A stretch of 64,000 nucleotides of DNA from Pyrenula massariospora. Taxonomy: Eukaryota; Ascomycota; Eurotiomycetes; Pyrenulales; Pyrenulaceae. Positions 23,744 to 35,050 of the stretch are shown in pieces; the stretch's first letter is position 1, and each line of letters opens with the position of its first letter. Below the pieces are notes generated by a model. The model was not told the origin of the DNA. It saw only the letters and a list, made by a program, of their open reading frames with translations, and did no database searches. A program made the translations under genes and the position numbers. The DNA is taken from contig JAGFMI010000003.1 in assembly GCA_021030905.1 (NCBI GenBank), forward strand, positions 372,001 to 436,000, in the 5' to 3' direction.

Positions 23744-24727
23744 ATGGCAGAAGCACCACCGCCTCCGCCACCATCAGAAGCCAAGGTGGAGTCATCAGCG
23801 TCTCCCGCAAGTACACCAAAAAACAGCTCGCCAGCTACCCAGCAACCTACTAAATCCTTAAATGACATGCCTACTACGATCATCCGTCTGGCCTCCTCAA
23901 CAGACCAGACATTTCTCCGCCTGGGCAGGTCAATTACCCCAACCTCCCGCAATCCCCAAGCTAATATTTCCAGGCTCCTCTCAACAACCGCCTCCCTCGA
24001 CGCCCTCCTCAGCACCATAAACTACACCCTCTACCTCCTCTCCCACCTCACTACCAACCCCCACCACACCTTCACGCGCTTCCTCACCCTCCTCCGCACC
24101 ACCCTGCTCCGCCAATCCAAACCCCCTCTTCTCCCCAATCACCCCACCGCACCCCCAACCCCCCTCTCCCTCCACCTCACCGCCCTCTCCACCCTCCTCT
24201 CCGACACCCGCACCACCCTCCGCCTCCTCGGCCTCCTCCCCCTCTACGCCGGCCTGCGCGCCCTCCTCCTCTCCGCCCCGCACACTCCCGACCCCGTCGC
24301 GCATGGCATCCGCCTCACCCAGCTCTCCGCCTACGCCGCCTTCCAGCTCCTCGAGAACATCGCCTACCTCACCGACAAATCCGTCCTGCCCCGCCGCGCG
24401 TATCTTGGGAATGTGGACGGTACGGGGCGGCTGTGGCTGAACGCGTGCCGCGCGTGGGCGGTGGGGGTGGGGATGGAGTTTGTGAGGCTTGCGAGGGAGG
24501 CGGTGGTGCGGAAGAGGAGGGAGGTTAAGGCGACGAAGGAGGAAGAGGGGGAGTGGGAGAGGGGATGGTGGAGGGCGGTTTTTAAGGCTGGGTGCTGGTT
24601 TCCGGTTAGTGTGCATTATAGTGTTGTGGGCGGGTTGAGGGGGGTGGATAGGGGGGTTATTGGGTTGCTGGGGGGTCTGGCGGGGGCCGGGACGATGGTG
24701 GATGCTTGGGAGAAGGCTGGTGTTTGA
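23744..24727 (+). CDS. PEX11C: Peroxisomal membrane biogenesis protein, PEX11C type
   Basis: A single exon of 327 residues. The start at 23744 gives MAEAPPPPPPSEAK; upstream in-frame codons look like leader. After a Pro/Ser-rich N-terminus of about 45 residues comes the peroxin-11 body. It has helices with RLLSTTASLDALLSTINYT, LSLHLTALSTLLSDTRTTL RLLGL and the conserved LTQLSAYAAFQLLENIAYL, followed by GRLWLNACRAW. A C-terminal hydrophobic stretch (VIGLLGGLAGAGTMVDAW) ends the protein. PEX11 proteins elongate and constrict peroxisomal membranes during division. Composition is striking: codons end in C almost uniformly up to about 24400, then in G. Length and the LLENIAYL motif fit the fungal PEX11C group better than PEX11A/B. 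Confidence 0.8.
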   Translation: MAEAPPPPPPSEAKVESSASPASTPKNSSPATQQPTKSLNDMPTTIIRLASSTDQTFLRLGRSITPTSRNPQANISRLLSTTASLDALLSTINYTLYLLSHLTTNPHHTFTRFLTLLRTTLLRQSKPPLLPNHPTAPPTPLSLHLTALSTLLSDTRTTLRLLGLLPLYAGLRALLLSAPHTPDPVAHGIRLTQLSAYAAFQLLENIAYLTDKSVLPRRAYLGNVDGTGRLWLNACRAWAVGVGMEFVRLAREAVVRKRREVKATKEEEGEWERGWWRAVFKAGCWFPVSVHYSVVGGLRGVDRGVIGLLGGLAGAGTMVDAWEKAGV

Positions 24728-26436
24728 GGATGAGGCGGGTGGAGGGTATTTTGAGCATGGGGATGGACGCGTTGGGGAGGGGCTCTGGAGTTTTTGGCCC
24801 AGCTTGTCGGCTTGCGAGGATGAGGGCGGGGGCTAAGTTAGCATAGGACAGTACAATGAATTATGAACCTGCACGCTACGACTTTGAAATTTAACATCAT
24901 ATCCTATCCTCCACGCACGCGAACCTCCAACCCAATCACCTCCCTCCCTCCTCCTCCCTACCCACCCAGCCAGATCCACAGCGGGAGGGATTGAAGTTGA
25001 GGCTAGGTTACTCGTAGCCCCGCAAATGCGGCAGTAAGGGGACCAGGTGGATGGGATGATGGAGCATTGGTTCGGCGTGAGTGGTAGTACGAAGGTGGAG
25101 TGAGAATGTAGGATTTCGCTCGGACGGGTTAGTGGTGTGTTGATGTGAACGTCTGCTGGTATTGGGGTTTCGGCAGTCTAGTCGGATCTGTTGGCGGTTG
25201 GTGGAGGGTGATTGAACGTGTCCTTTGTGCAGTTTCATGGAATAGTCTAGTGGTTAAGCCTCGCCGTATGAAGGGAGGTATGGACGCGAAGGTTGCGACA
25301 TTCTGAAGCGTATTTTTGGTTTGCTTTCGTCCGAATAAGTCACCATAGTATCAACGGTAAATAGTCTGATGATCGTGTTGAGAATTTCATCATGCTCAGA
25401 CGGGTCGTGCTTTTCGCAATCAATGCATTTCTTTCACCGGAAGTGGTGATCAGAATCCAAGTCGTGGATGCCGCTTAGAATGAGCTTGACTTCCTCGTCC
25501 AAAGCTCTGAGCATACCGAGAGTTTTCTTGTGATACGATGGCCCACTGAATTGCTTGACTTTAGCATGATTTAAAAGGGCATGGACATCTACCCTCGGAC
25601 TAGAGCGAGGAAAGGAAATATCGGTGTCATCGAACCCAGACCTGAAAGACTTATGAGGAAGGCACTGGATGAAGTATTATGAAAGCTGTAGCATCTTATG
25701 AGTGAATTAGGTAGACAAGACGATACAATGCGTTCGTGCTAAACAGGAATTCTCAGAGCACGAGTGAAGACACGAGAAGCAAAGAAGTGCTTGAAGAGAT
25801 GTGGAAAGTTTGTAGGGAGAGGTGTGCTGTTTGAAGGAACAGTAGTGGAAGATTATCATTCTCAGACTTGCCTGATGATATTTAGAGTCTGCGCAGTACC
25901 ACAAACGGCAATATGACCTGATGATGCATACAAGTGTGCGTAGCTAAAGTCAATTCAGTATTGAATTAGTTGACCAATTAGATAGATGAGTCGGCATGAT
26001 TCATGCTGAACGCAGAGAATTTTTGAATACACTGACGATTCTATTCGCAAATGCATGTAGGCTTCTGCGAGTGCGCTCACTGCGAAATTGGAAGTCGTGA
26101 CAAATGCTCAGGAACAAAAGTCATTGCAGAAGATGCTCTGGCAGCTATCCGCTGAGATTCAAACAACAATTTTAGTGGCTGAGTCCTCGGTTGTTAGCCC
26201 CTTTTCTTGCGTGAATAAAGGGACAATCTCAAGATTCTTCAACAAACAGAGAGAGAGAGAGAGAGTCTAAGCACATAGCAAGCCCCGTAGTGTTATTCGA
26301 GTGACACTCTATCTCTTGAAATTTGACATAGCTTCACGCATTGATTCAAGTCTTGATTGACCCGTATATACTTACACATTACTGCTGCTGGAGCTTGCAG
26401 ACCAAGGTCATTAATCACGCCTCGCCTAAAATCTCC
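24728..26436. other. Intergenic with one coding-like fragment
   Basis: Mostly featureless. A (GA)n run lies at about 26251-26265. A minus-strand open stretch without a start codon at 25437-25672 is listed separately. Short frames elsewhere have no motifs. Confidence 0.45.
25437..25672 (-). pseudogene. Open coding-like fragment of unknown family
   Basis: About 78 codons are open on the minus strand, preceded by an acceptor-like ccag near 25668 and closed by a TGA at 25434-25436. The reading (for example HALLNHAKVKQFSGPSYHKK and DEEVKLILSGIHDLDSDHHF) is protein-like, and sense appears to continue beyond the stop for ~35 codons. It has no start methionine, so it would be an internal exon or a gene relic. 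I do not recognise the family. Confidence 0.3.
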
Positions 26437-28320
26437 TCATGCCTGCATGATAACATCAGCAGTGTTCAGCGTGACGCCCTCCTCCGTCACGGCCACTCCA
26501 CCTTCCACTTCCACTTCGCTGGAACTATCCGTATCCTCGTCAGATGACGGCTCGGGCAGCGGTGTGTTGATTGCCAAATTAAGCCACGTGTCCTCCCAAA
26601 GGGCATCAATATCACTATCAGATGGGCCTTCAGTGGATTGTGCTTTTGAAGAGTTCTTCCTTTCCCTCTTGGAGACCTTAGACCGCAATTTCTGCAAATC
26701 GCTGTCGCTTGTCACACGGGAAGATCCGCTCAAACTTGATGTCGAGCTGCTCTGAGAATGTCGCGACATGGCGTTCTTAACTTTGTTGGGTAGCTCACTA
26801 AACATCTTCCTACCAGCTCGCAATTTTTGGCGTAGCTCTTCCATTCTTTCGATTCTAGAGTTCGTGCTAGGATTGCTGCTTACGACCGCTGCAGAATCCG
26901 AAGATCGTGCGTATTCATCGATTTTACCAAGCTGACTGGCTGATTTTGAGATGCCAAGATGGCGAACAGTTTGCGCTGGGGAAAACGGTCTGTTCAGCAA
27001 TTCCCAAGGAGGAACGCTCGGCAATTTTGACAGACCGTTTGCGAGCACTGAGTTCAGCGAAACGAAGGAGCGGTCGCGAAAGCTTGGTCGACAGGTTGGA
27101 CATACAAAGCTGGTGCACCTTGGGTGCATAGTACTGTAGGGCTGGCAATCAATGTGTTGGCATACCTCCGGATATTGGGCTGATTGAGGATCATGTTTTG
27201 GATCTGCCGTCATTGCAATAGCGATATTCGTGTTCTTTAGCTGGCTCATCAATGACTCCTTTTTCTCAAGCGAATGACTGACTTCCTCGTCCAAGTCGTC
27301 GTAGTAACGTCTCCAAGAGTCCAGCTCCGTGTCCTTTGAGTCTTCGTATTGAGAGTTCCAAGAACCCACGTTGGGTTCGTCTGAATCGTACCATGATCTC
27401 CAAGCCTCCAAGTCAGACTCGTTGTAGCCGCCTGGCCCGCGAGAAACCTCCTTCCCTTTATCTAGCTTTTTCTCAACGGAGGACTGATTTGAGCCAGCCC
27501 TTTCTTCCTCGGCAGCTCTCTGAGGCGCATCACAGTCAGCTCCGGTAATTCCCTCCTTTTTGAAGGACTCGCTATGAATGGGAGTTGTAGCTGTACTTGA
27601 CGTTGCTTGGGAGGACTTTTCTTCGTCTTTCACGCCATCAAACGACGATGAGCGAGCGGTATTAGGTTGCGAACGACCATCGGATGTACCTTGCTCTTTA
27701 AACATCTCGCCTATCCCCTGTACCGTACTTGTCTGAGTTTGAGGCGTATCGAGAGTAGCTTGAGCGAAACGCGAGGAGATACGCGACAACGCGTTATCAA
27801 GTGACAGCCGCGGAGGCGGTGCAATTGCCTTTTGTATAAAAGGCCGTAACGGCATTGAGCGTCGTTGGGGGTTTCCGCTCTGCTCTTTACTGTTCTGGTT
27901 GCGAAATTCTGCATTTCTCTCTTCAGCCGCTATGACACAGGCTTTCACGCCCAATTTCTGCTCTCTTAGCTTCATCACCTGCTCCTCAGTATAGTGCCCC
28001 TCATTAATGGCCTCAACTAACCAGGGGCTCAAACGATCAAGAGCGGGGTCCTGACTTGCTCGAATATCGAGGTGATCATGGCTATACTCGTCAGAGAAAC
28101 TATCCGAGGGGAGGAAGCCATTGTGATCTTGGGTACACCGATAGAGCCAGCCAAGGCTTGGAGGACGATGACACATGTGGCATCTTTGGGTTCCACGTGG
28201 ATCATAGATCCTGGTCATAGTCGTATGGGTGCAGCTTCCCTCACGTTTTTTGGTCTTGGTAGCCCTTCGCGTCGGTAGAGGGGGTGGCGTGGTTGGCACC
28301 CAACGGCTTGGACGCTCCAT
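26437..28320 (-). CDS. Conserved Cys-rich fungal protein, function unknown
   Basis: A single long frame. I favour the start at 28320 (MERPSRWVPTTPPPLPTRR, 627 residues), although the frame is open to an earlier Met at 28392 whose extra 24 residues look like leader. Near the N-terminus, RCHMCHRPPSLGWLYRCTQD resembles a small zinc-binding knuckle shared by a fungal family of unknown function. About residues 90-140 include WLVEAINEGHYTEEQVMKLR, a helical piece. The middle is disordered (Ser, Gln, Glu, Lys) with WRSWYDSDEP and WRRYYDDLDEE acidic-aromatic patches. A second Cys/His cluster follows (CQHIDCQPYSTMHPRC, FVCPTCRPSFRDRSF), probably another metal site. The C-terminus is Ser- and acid-rich. 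No signal peptide or membrane segment. Possibly a nuclear or cytosolic scaffold; this is inference. Confidence 0.75.
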   Translation of the reverse strand: MERPSRWVPTTPPPLPTRRATKTKKREGSCTHTTMTRIYDPRGTQRCHMCHRPPSLGWLYRCTQDHNGFLPSDSFSDEYSHDHLDIRASQDPALDRLSPWLVEAINEGHYTEEQVMKLREQKLGVKACVIAAEERNAEFRNQNSKEQSGNPQRRSMPLRPFIQKAIAPPPRLSLDNALSRISSRFAQATLDTPQTQTSTVQGIGEMFKEQGTSDGRSQPNTARSSSFDGVKDEEKSSQATSSTATTPIHSESFKKEGITGADCDAPQRAAEEERAGSNQSSVEKKLDKGKEVSRGPGGYNESDLEAWRSWYDSDEPNVGSWNSQYEDSKDTELDSWRRYYDDLDEEVSHSLEKKESLMSQLKNTNIAIAMTADPKHDPQSAQYPEVCQHIDCQPYSTMHPRCTSFVCPTCRPSFRDRSFVSLNSVLANGLSKLPSVPPWELLNRPFSPAQTVRHLGISKSASQLGKIDEYARSSDSAAVVSSNPSTNSRIERMEELRQKLRAGRKMFSELPNKVKNAMSRHSQSSSTSSLSGSSRVTSDSDLQKLRSKVSKRERKNSSKAQSTEGPSDSDIDALWEDTWLNLAINTPLPEPSSDEDTDSSSEVEVEGGVAVTEEGVTLNTADVIMQA

Positions 28321-28934
28321 GGTAGGCGAAGGATTAACTTTAAAGAAGGCGGCATTTAGAATATAAAGAATGGCTGGGATGAGTGGATGCACATTTCGAC
28401 GGCAATGAACGAGATGAATAGATCAATGATTGATTGACAGATAGAAAAAAAATGACTGGGCGGCTAAAAGTTTTGTTTGTGTATTGTGAATGACCAAGCG
28501 GAGATTAGTAGGGAGTGAAGTGAAGGTCGGTGATTTCGGAGGAGTCTCCATGCAGGTCCATGAAAAAGGGAAAGAACACACTGGCGGCCTCTAGGAGATA
28601 CCTTTTGGAGATGGGATCCAACTGAGGACTCGCACAAATCTGACAAAGCAGCATCGCAACATCTTTCTGCAATGTAGACTATTGTAATCTCCCCCGACAG
28701 TTTTTCTAAATCGGCGACATGCTTGCAGACTTTGAAAAAGCCAAACATCTCATGTGCACCAAGTCTGGTTCTTTTATTGAATTCAGCTCAAGATACTGAC
28801 CTGGCAGATCTGTTTCTTGCTCTACAGTCGAATAGGAGCAAGTACGGCTCGAATCACCCTCACGGGATCATGCGCCTACACTTCCTTTTCCCGCGAGACA
28901 TCTAAGAAGGCCCCATCCCAATCGCGGTCTGTTA

Positions 28935-30459
28935 TTACGGCTCCTGACCGCTGTTTCCTTGCGAGATGCGCTCCAAGCGCCCTTCACTCCTGCCAGTCGG
29001 GTCTGAAACCAAATAAATATCGTTGTCGGCAAGCTTAGCCAGTAAAGCATAGAACAAATAATTTTGGACATTTCCTAGAGAGTCTTTCGGGTTCTCAAGA
29101 TACATCACGTCGTCCCAATTGTAGGCTCTTCCACGGATACCGCCTTCTGCGGGGGGATTCGGTGTGTCCAAATCCTCGACTAGAAAATAGCATCAGCATC
29201 AGTCGATATGTGGAAGAGGAGCGATGTGAAGCAATGTACGGGGAATGGCATAGAGATATTGGCCAAAGAGACTTACGCCAATGAGGGGGAAAATGGCAGT
29301 ACTATAGCCTACCACGTTAATACAAAGGAAGCGTGCAAGAACGCTAAGGGCGGGAGAACCTCATGAAAGATATTGCCGGCGGTCATTCTTCGTATGGATT
29401 GAACCTGTGGCTGTCGTCCGTTCTCAATCTCCCTCAACACGAGCGCAAGGCCATCCTGAAAAGTCTGCAGATCTCTCCGGAAGGATAAGTCACAGATCTG
29501 TGAAATGATTTAGCCACAACAGTTTCCCAGTCGAACAAAAGGACAACGGGGCTGACGAACAGTCATCACGGCCCTCGTTCGAGGGAAGTTAAAAATTGCA
29601 GCCCCGCCAGGGGGACGATCTAGCCAATACCATCATCTATCACCCCACGTTTTAGTCCGATATGTTACGGCAGATGCACGTGGATCCTGGCATTCGAGTC
29701 CGTGCAGTGTGACGCCATTCAAGGGATCTTCCCATTCCTGATATAGCGGGTAGCGGAAGATCAAAGGTATCTTTTTGTTCGGCGTGGTCCCGGGCGTAGG
29801 CGTAGGCGGAGGCGGAGGCTCGGGTGTAGGCGTGGACGTGGGCATTGATGTGGAGGTATCTAGGAACGGAGTTGTTCTAGTTCGTTCTTTCTGTGGAATG
29901 TAAGGCTTTGGCGGGAACAGAGGATCTCGGCGAAGCTTCCATCTTGTACTACCGTCAAAGTTCACTTCGTCATTATCGCAGTATACACGATAGTTTGCGA
30001 CATTCTGATTAGAGATTCGATTCAATTTCTGGAACCTAGTAAAAATTTCTGGCGGCACTTTAGCACGAGGTAATAAAATTCAAGTACAGAAAATACGAAT
30101 TTAGGCATGAATATCGAGCTTTGAAAGGAACAGGAAATTTTGAAGCGGCGTTTAATTACTGTTAACGGTACCAACAGCCTTTTCCCTATTCTCAGACATG
30201 GTAGTCTTGAATATGAGCCGGAACACCTGATATCATTAGTTCTCTGTGCATTTCTAAAGCCTTGGTGTCGTGCCTCTGCTTGATACCTGTCTGTTCTGTC
30301 GTTCAATCTCCTGACAGCACTGTCAACCATGTCAAAGGCTGAAGTGAGAGCCGGTCCAAAACCGGGTCTCTGTTCACATGATTGATCAACCCAGTAGCTA
30401 TATCCCATGACAAAAGACACGAGGGAAGCGAAGACCATGCACAGCTTCATATTGTTCAA
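28935..30459 (-). pseudogene. Secreted peptidase-like protein gene with in-frame stop
   Basis: The first exon (30459-30227) encodes a signal peptide (MNNMKLCMVFASLVSFVMG) and the YSYWVDQSC opening typical of a fungal secreted family related to zinc metallopeptidases. Exon 2 starts at 30035 in matching phase, with YRVYCDNDEVNFDGSTRW and a Pro/Thr-rich linker. The frame then meets TGA at 29633-29635, yet sense continues beyond it (WYWLDRPPGGAAIFNF) to a good donor. It goes on across an intron to ICDLSFRRDLQTFQDG and a final exon (about 29171-28935) reading LGNVQNYLFYALLAKL. The HExxH zinc motif is not seen: only FHE precedes an uncertain splice. The gene looks recently disabled, unless the TGA is a sequencing error. 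Family assignment is tentative. Confidence 0.55.
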
Positions 30460-31794
30460 GCGAAATGCGTTTTACAAGTGAAGAAATTATTTCCTAGCTA
30501 CAATGAGCACGGATGGTTGCCTGCAGCTTTTTACATCAAGGGAACTCATAGAGCAAAAAAGAAAATCAACAGCCAACGTGCATGTCACATCTGGTCTATA
30601 AGTATCGTCCTTGTTGGACTTCTCATGATACACTGGAGGTCATGGAATTTGTCTTTGTAGAGTTGGCCAGCCTGATTTTGATGGAATGATTTCTGACTGG
30701 CCAGGTGTGCTCGGAGAGATGCCGAGCACTGCAATTCCAGGATGTCTCCATTGGTGAAAATGTAGTCACTGAGGCTCCGCCTAGAGTGGCTGTCAGCTCC
30801 GTAGATCACCAAATTATAGGGGTCTGCCGCATATCAGACATCATTAGAGTCAGACAATGGTTGGTCAGCGAGGAGATTCTCCTTCAGGCTTGATATGCTT
30901 GTCCCAGCTCCAATAAGTCTTAGCGTTTGTCTCAGCACTACTCATATTTTCTCACGACTTTTACGACCCCGCCTCAATAACGGTCAGAATCCTACCATTG
31001 TGGCTATTCTCATAGGTATCATTGCCTTGCCTGGCGATGCGCTGGCCCCACCCCAGCAAGCCCTCCCAAGGAGCAGACAATGTTTTCTTGAGCACCGTTT
31101 ATATCCACGAAACTGATTCTCTCTTAACAGAAAAACGGCAACTTATCCGAGAGGTGCCTTGGTGCGGTTTATCGGCGAGTTTTACGATCCTAAACATGAG
31201 CGAGGTCGAACTTAGTTTTGTGCCGAGATGAGGGACGCAAAAGAAAAAAATTAGACCGAAAGCCGTGAGCACAGAGCATGGCTGGCTCTAATATTGTCTT
31301 GTAGAGGGAATGAATACCACAGAGTCCTGACGAAGAGGTGACAAGCCGACGGCCGCCTGCCTTTTGTATGGTTCCGCCCAGCCGCGGGTAACGCGCCCGT
31401 CCACATCCAATGATTGGCTGCGCTCTGCTTCTGCCCTGCCAACTCATCTGCTCCACCCAACCCCCCGGTCAGTTCATGCTCTCCCCAACTTTATCAGCTT
31501 TTGCCGTAAACAATCGCCGTTGAGCTGATGAGCTTCCCCAGTCAGCCCTACAACTTCAGAAGCGCTTGCGCGAGCATTTCCATAGCAATTCAGCTGTCAC
31601 CTCGCTGAGCCGCATGCGACGCTGCTGGTTCTGTGTAAGCTGCTCTGTTTACTGATATTCGAGCCGAGGTCGATCTAACCATGACTTAACTTTACAGACC
31701 GCGAGACAGTAGCTTAACTTGCGCCAACATCGCTCTGTACTCGAGCCAATAATTAACACCTCCACCATAATCACGTCGCAGACAAGTGGTTAAG
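30460..31794. other. Intergenic, no gene seen
   Basis: No frame here has motifs or splice continuity. It separates two divergent genes, so both promoters probably lie in it. The 31380-31640 part is less AT-rich and adjoins the Mpv17-family gene. Confidence 0.45.
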
Positions 31795-32686
31795 ATGTCC
31801 GTCAAGTTCGAGAAAGAAACTATTCGGGGCGCGCCACTGCCCGTAAACCGCAATGAAGACGTCGCGCATAAGATTGGGGAGCGATTAACAGGAGGGAAAA
31901 GCGACACAGGCTACCTCGCCGTAAACACCTTCCCATCCTCTCTTCCGAGATTCATCTAAGACAATCTACAGGCCTACCTCAAACAGCTCCAAAAGAACCC
32001 CCTCCGCACCAAGATGCTGACCTCTGGCACATTAGCCGCGCTACAAGAGCTCCTCGCCTCCTGGCTCGCCCAAGACCGCAGCAAGCACGGCCATTACTTC
32101 AGCACGCGGATCCCCAAGATGGCCGCCTACGGCGCCCTCATCAGCGCCCCACTCGGCCACGTCCTAATCAGCATCCTCCAGAAAGTCTTCAAAAACCGCA
32201 CAAGCCTAACCGCAAAGGTTCTCCAAATCCTTGTCAGCAACCTCATCGTACGTCCCCCAACCCCTCCTCCCCCCTCCCCACCAACCCCACCAACTCACGC
32301 ACACACACACAGGTCTCCCCAATCCAAAACACCGTCTACCTGGCCACCATGGCCCTCATCGCCGGCGCCCGCACCTGGCACCAGGTCCGCGCCACCATCC
32401 GCGCAGGCTTCATGTCCGTCATGAAGGTGTCGTGGGTCACGTCCCCGCTCGCGCTGGCCTTTGCGCAGAAGTTCCTGCCCGAGCAGACGTGGGTGCCCTT
32501 CTTCAACATCATCGCGTTTGTCATCGGGACGTATATCAATACGCATACCAAGAAGAAGAGGTTGGCTGCGCTGAGGAGGAAGGTGAGTTTGCCGCGCTGT
32601 TTTTCTGTGTTGAGTGGGCTGACGCGGGGGTGCAGTATAATGAGAGTGGAAGGAGGGATGATTCGTATTCGCGGAAGGATTATTAG
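31795..32686 (+). CDS. Mpv17/PMP22 family organelle membrane protein
   Basis: Four exons: 31795-31920, 31972-32247, 32313-32582 and 32636-32686, all with clean GT-AG introns (51, 65 and 53 nt), giving 240 residues. The Mpv17/PMP22 signature is clear: AYLKQLQKNPLRTKMLTSG at the start of the domain, YGALISAPLGHVLISILQKV, and the family C-terminal block beginning WVTSPLALAFAQKFLPEQTW and continuing VPFFNIIAFVIGTYINT. Four hydrophobic helices are evident. Family members sit in peroxisomal or inner mitochondrial membranes and form or regulate channels. The short last exon adds a charged tail (RRDDSYSRKDY). Intron 2 ends in an (AC)n run just before the acceptor. Composition shifts to G-rich after about 32500. 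Confidence 0.88.
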
Positions 32687-33042
32687 GGAGATGGGGAAGG
32701 CGGCGCGAAGGGAAGAAAGTGTGAGGAGTGAGAGGCGGAGGGGCTCAGGATGGTGGGATGGAGGATATTTGCGAAGTCAGCGGGTCAGACGGCAGACACG
32801 ATGGTGGCAGAAGAAAGATTTCTCCGGGAGTTGCTATTGCCATCCCTGTATGTAAGAGAGAGTCAAGCTCTGGATCGAACTGCCGTATCCTATATTATGT
32901 GTATTTCTCGATCCATAGATACCGCTTTGTTCGTCCTCTAGATTCCAGTCATGCGCTGGACCATAACACTTTTTAAATATACACACTCTCTCCTTCCCCT
33001 CCGCCCAAGTGCAACCCAATAATCTCAGCCCCCCTTTGCCCA

Positions 33043-34351
33043 TCACCACTCCTCAATCAACTCATTCACCTCCCCAACCCCCCTCACCACCCTCCTCGCG
33101 CTCTCATGCCCAAACACCGGCAACTCCTTAACCCCCTGCTCCCGCCACTCCTTCCTCACATCCTCCTCCGGATCCAGCAGCCCGACCTGCACGAGCACGC
33201 TCGCCTGGTCCCAGTACACGCGCTCGCTAACCAGCTTCCCCCCGCGCACGCCGACGATGCTGACGAGGATGATCTCGATCGGTTTGTGGGTGGGCGGGAT
33301 GCCGGGGAGGAGCCAGGGGAGGGGCTGGGCGTGGGTGAGGGTGAGGAAGAGTTCGTCGACGAGGCGGGAGCCGGAGGGGGAGAGGGTGCGGGAGAGGAGT
33401 TTGGTTTTGAGGTCGCACGGTGGGGTGGCGGTGAGGGTGGGGAGGAAGAAGTCGGTGTAGAATCTTGAGACGTCTGCGGGGCCGAGGCCGCCGGTGAGGG
33501 TGGGTGTGTATGTTACGGTCAGGTCTGGGCGGTCGGCGAGGGTGGGCAGCAGGGTGTTTGCGCTCGGGTCGCGGTATTTGGAGTCGCAGGTGCGCTCCCA
33601 GAGCGTCTCGGTCGCGGCGGTGGCGGAGGCGACGGAGTTGAAGGCTGCGCGGACGGTGGAGAGGGAGCGTGTCCAGGACAGGGCGGCGGCGATGGCGTCG
33701 TATTCATCGAGGTCGTGTTCTGCGAAGCCTGGGGAGGTGCCCGAGTAGGTATAGCAGGGGAAGTTGAAAGAGGGTTGGGTGCCGCCAGTGCCGAGACCCT
33801 GGGTGAGGCGTTTTGGGTGCGATTTTCGTTTTCCTTGGAGGCCGATGACGGCTTGTGGACGGGATATTGATACGGTTGGGTTGGGTTGGGATAAGGGGAG
33901 GTGGACGAGAACGTGGAGGGAGGGGGAGTAGGTTGTTGATTTTGGGTCAGGGAGCTCCGTCGGATAGTAGGCTATCAGAGCGCTAAGGTGTGGATTGCCG
34001 TGTTGGAAGGTATGGAGGCATATCGTTGCAGCTGCACCAAATGCTGTGGAACGTGAGCGCAGGTACTCGTTTGATGGCAGGATAAGAATGCTAAGAAGCA
34101 AAGAGGACTGGGTCTGTACCTACGATGGCAAAGCTACCGCCCACGCCCACCGAGTCGCCGAGTGATTGGAGGGTCTTCACATATTTGCTACCTCCTTCGG
34201 CGACAGGAATGTACTTCACGGTAAAGCCTTCGCCTTGCCAGGCTTCTAGGGTTTCGATGTCGAATTCATTGTCTTCTGACGTGATAAATACTTGGGCATT
34301 TTTGCCTTTGAATGATGTGAGGTTGCCGCTATTTAAGGTCACGGTGGCCAT
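33043..34351 (-). CDS. Dienelactone hydrolase-like protein with SnoaL-like C-terminus
   Basis: Two exons: 34351-34120 and 34043-33043, joined by a 76-nt intron (gtacag...ccacag), giving 410 residues. The start MATVTLNSGNLTSFKGKNAQ is followed by an alpha/beta-hydrolase-like N-terminal half (SLGDSVGVGGSFAIVAFGAA; SALIAYYPTELPDP). The usual nucleophile motif (GFCFGG) is not visible, so catalysis is doubtful. The C-terminal half (TGGLGPADVSRFYTDFFLPT ... ILVSIVGVRGGKLVSERVYW DQASVLVQVGLLD) has the SnoaL/NTF2-like barrel pattern. Proteins of this layout are usually labelled carboxymethylenebutenolidase in fungi. The protein is predicted cytosolic. Its coding strand is very C-rich until about 33245 and then G-rich. 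Confidence 0.7.
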
Positions 34352-35050
34352 GATTCGAGATCTGTGAGATATTGGCTTGGTGAGAGCGCCTGAGCAATAG
34401 GGAGGCGCATTATGTCAAACTGGCTCACCGAACTAAACAAGCCTGAAGAAATCTGAATTGGTTGATGACGAAAGTGGAGCTACCCATGCTCGCCATGCAA
34501 GTCTGCCGAGTGCCGACACTCGAGGGTTCCGCCCGGAAAGCTTGGCATGAATATACCTCTGCGTTCCTTTCCATTCTCTACTACAACTTCTATTTTCTCT
34601 ATTCGTAAGATTCATCAGCCTCAGTTGAGCTCCTGAAGCTATCTTAGCCCATATGACTGAAGCCTTAGGAGCATTGTATACTTGGCCACATTGAGGAAGC
34701 TGAAACGAGACCATGTAAAGCTGAATACCTTAAATACGCAACTTTCAACAATGCGAAATCTGTACATTTTGGTTATGGAGGTGTTAAGGCGCTTTTTGGA
34801 TGAGAGAAACATCTGTAGACTGCACTCATCTCTTAAGCCAGAGCATGCAGTCCTGTCTAGCTCGGCCAAACCGATAAGTTCCCAAGCCGTCTATGACTTC
34901 TTATCCGCGCCGCTAGCAAGTCTTTCAACAGTCAAAGCCTCGGTCAGGCAGTACCTTGCCCATACGATAGCCATAAGCGAGGAATCCTGCATAGATGTCC
35001 AGGATATAGCCTTTACCCGCAAGCTCTTAAAGCCGGGAAATAAGATCTAG

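Noticed and set aside
25238-25305. tRNA-like start (tagtctagtggtta) with a box-B-like gaaggttgcgacattc
   Set aside because: The anticodon and T arms do not fold, the acceptor stem pairs at only five positions, and box B does not match the consensus.
26251-26265. Short GA microsatellite
   Set aside because: A simple repeat of about seven units with no associated structure.
34682-35050. Plus-strand frame of 122 codons ending next to the Nudix stop
   Set aside because: No ATG at the start of the frame, no motif, and it falls in the 3' flank of the Nudix gene.
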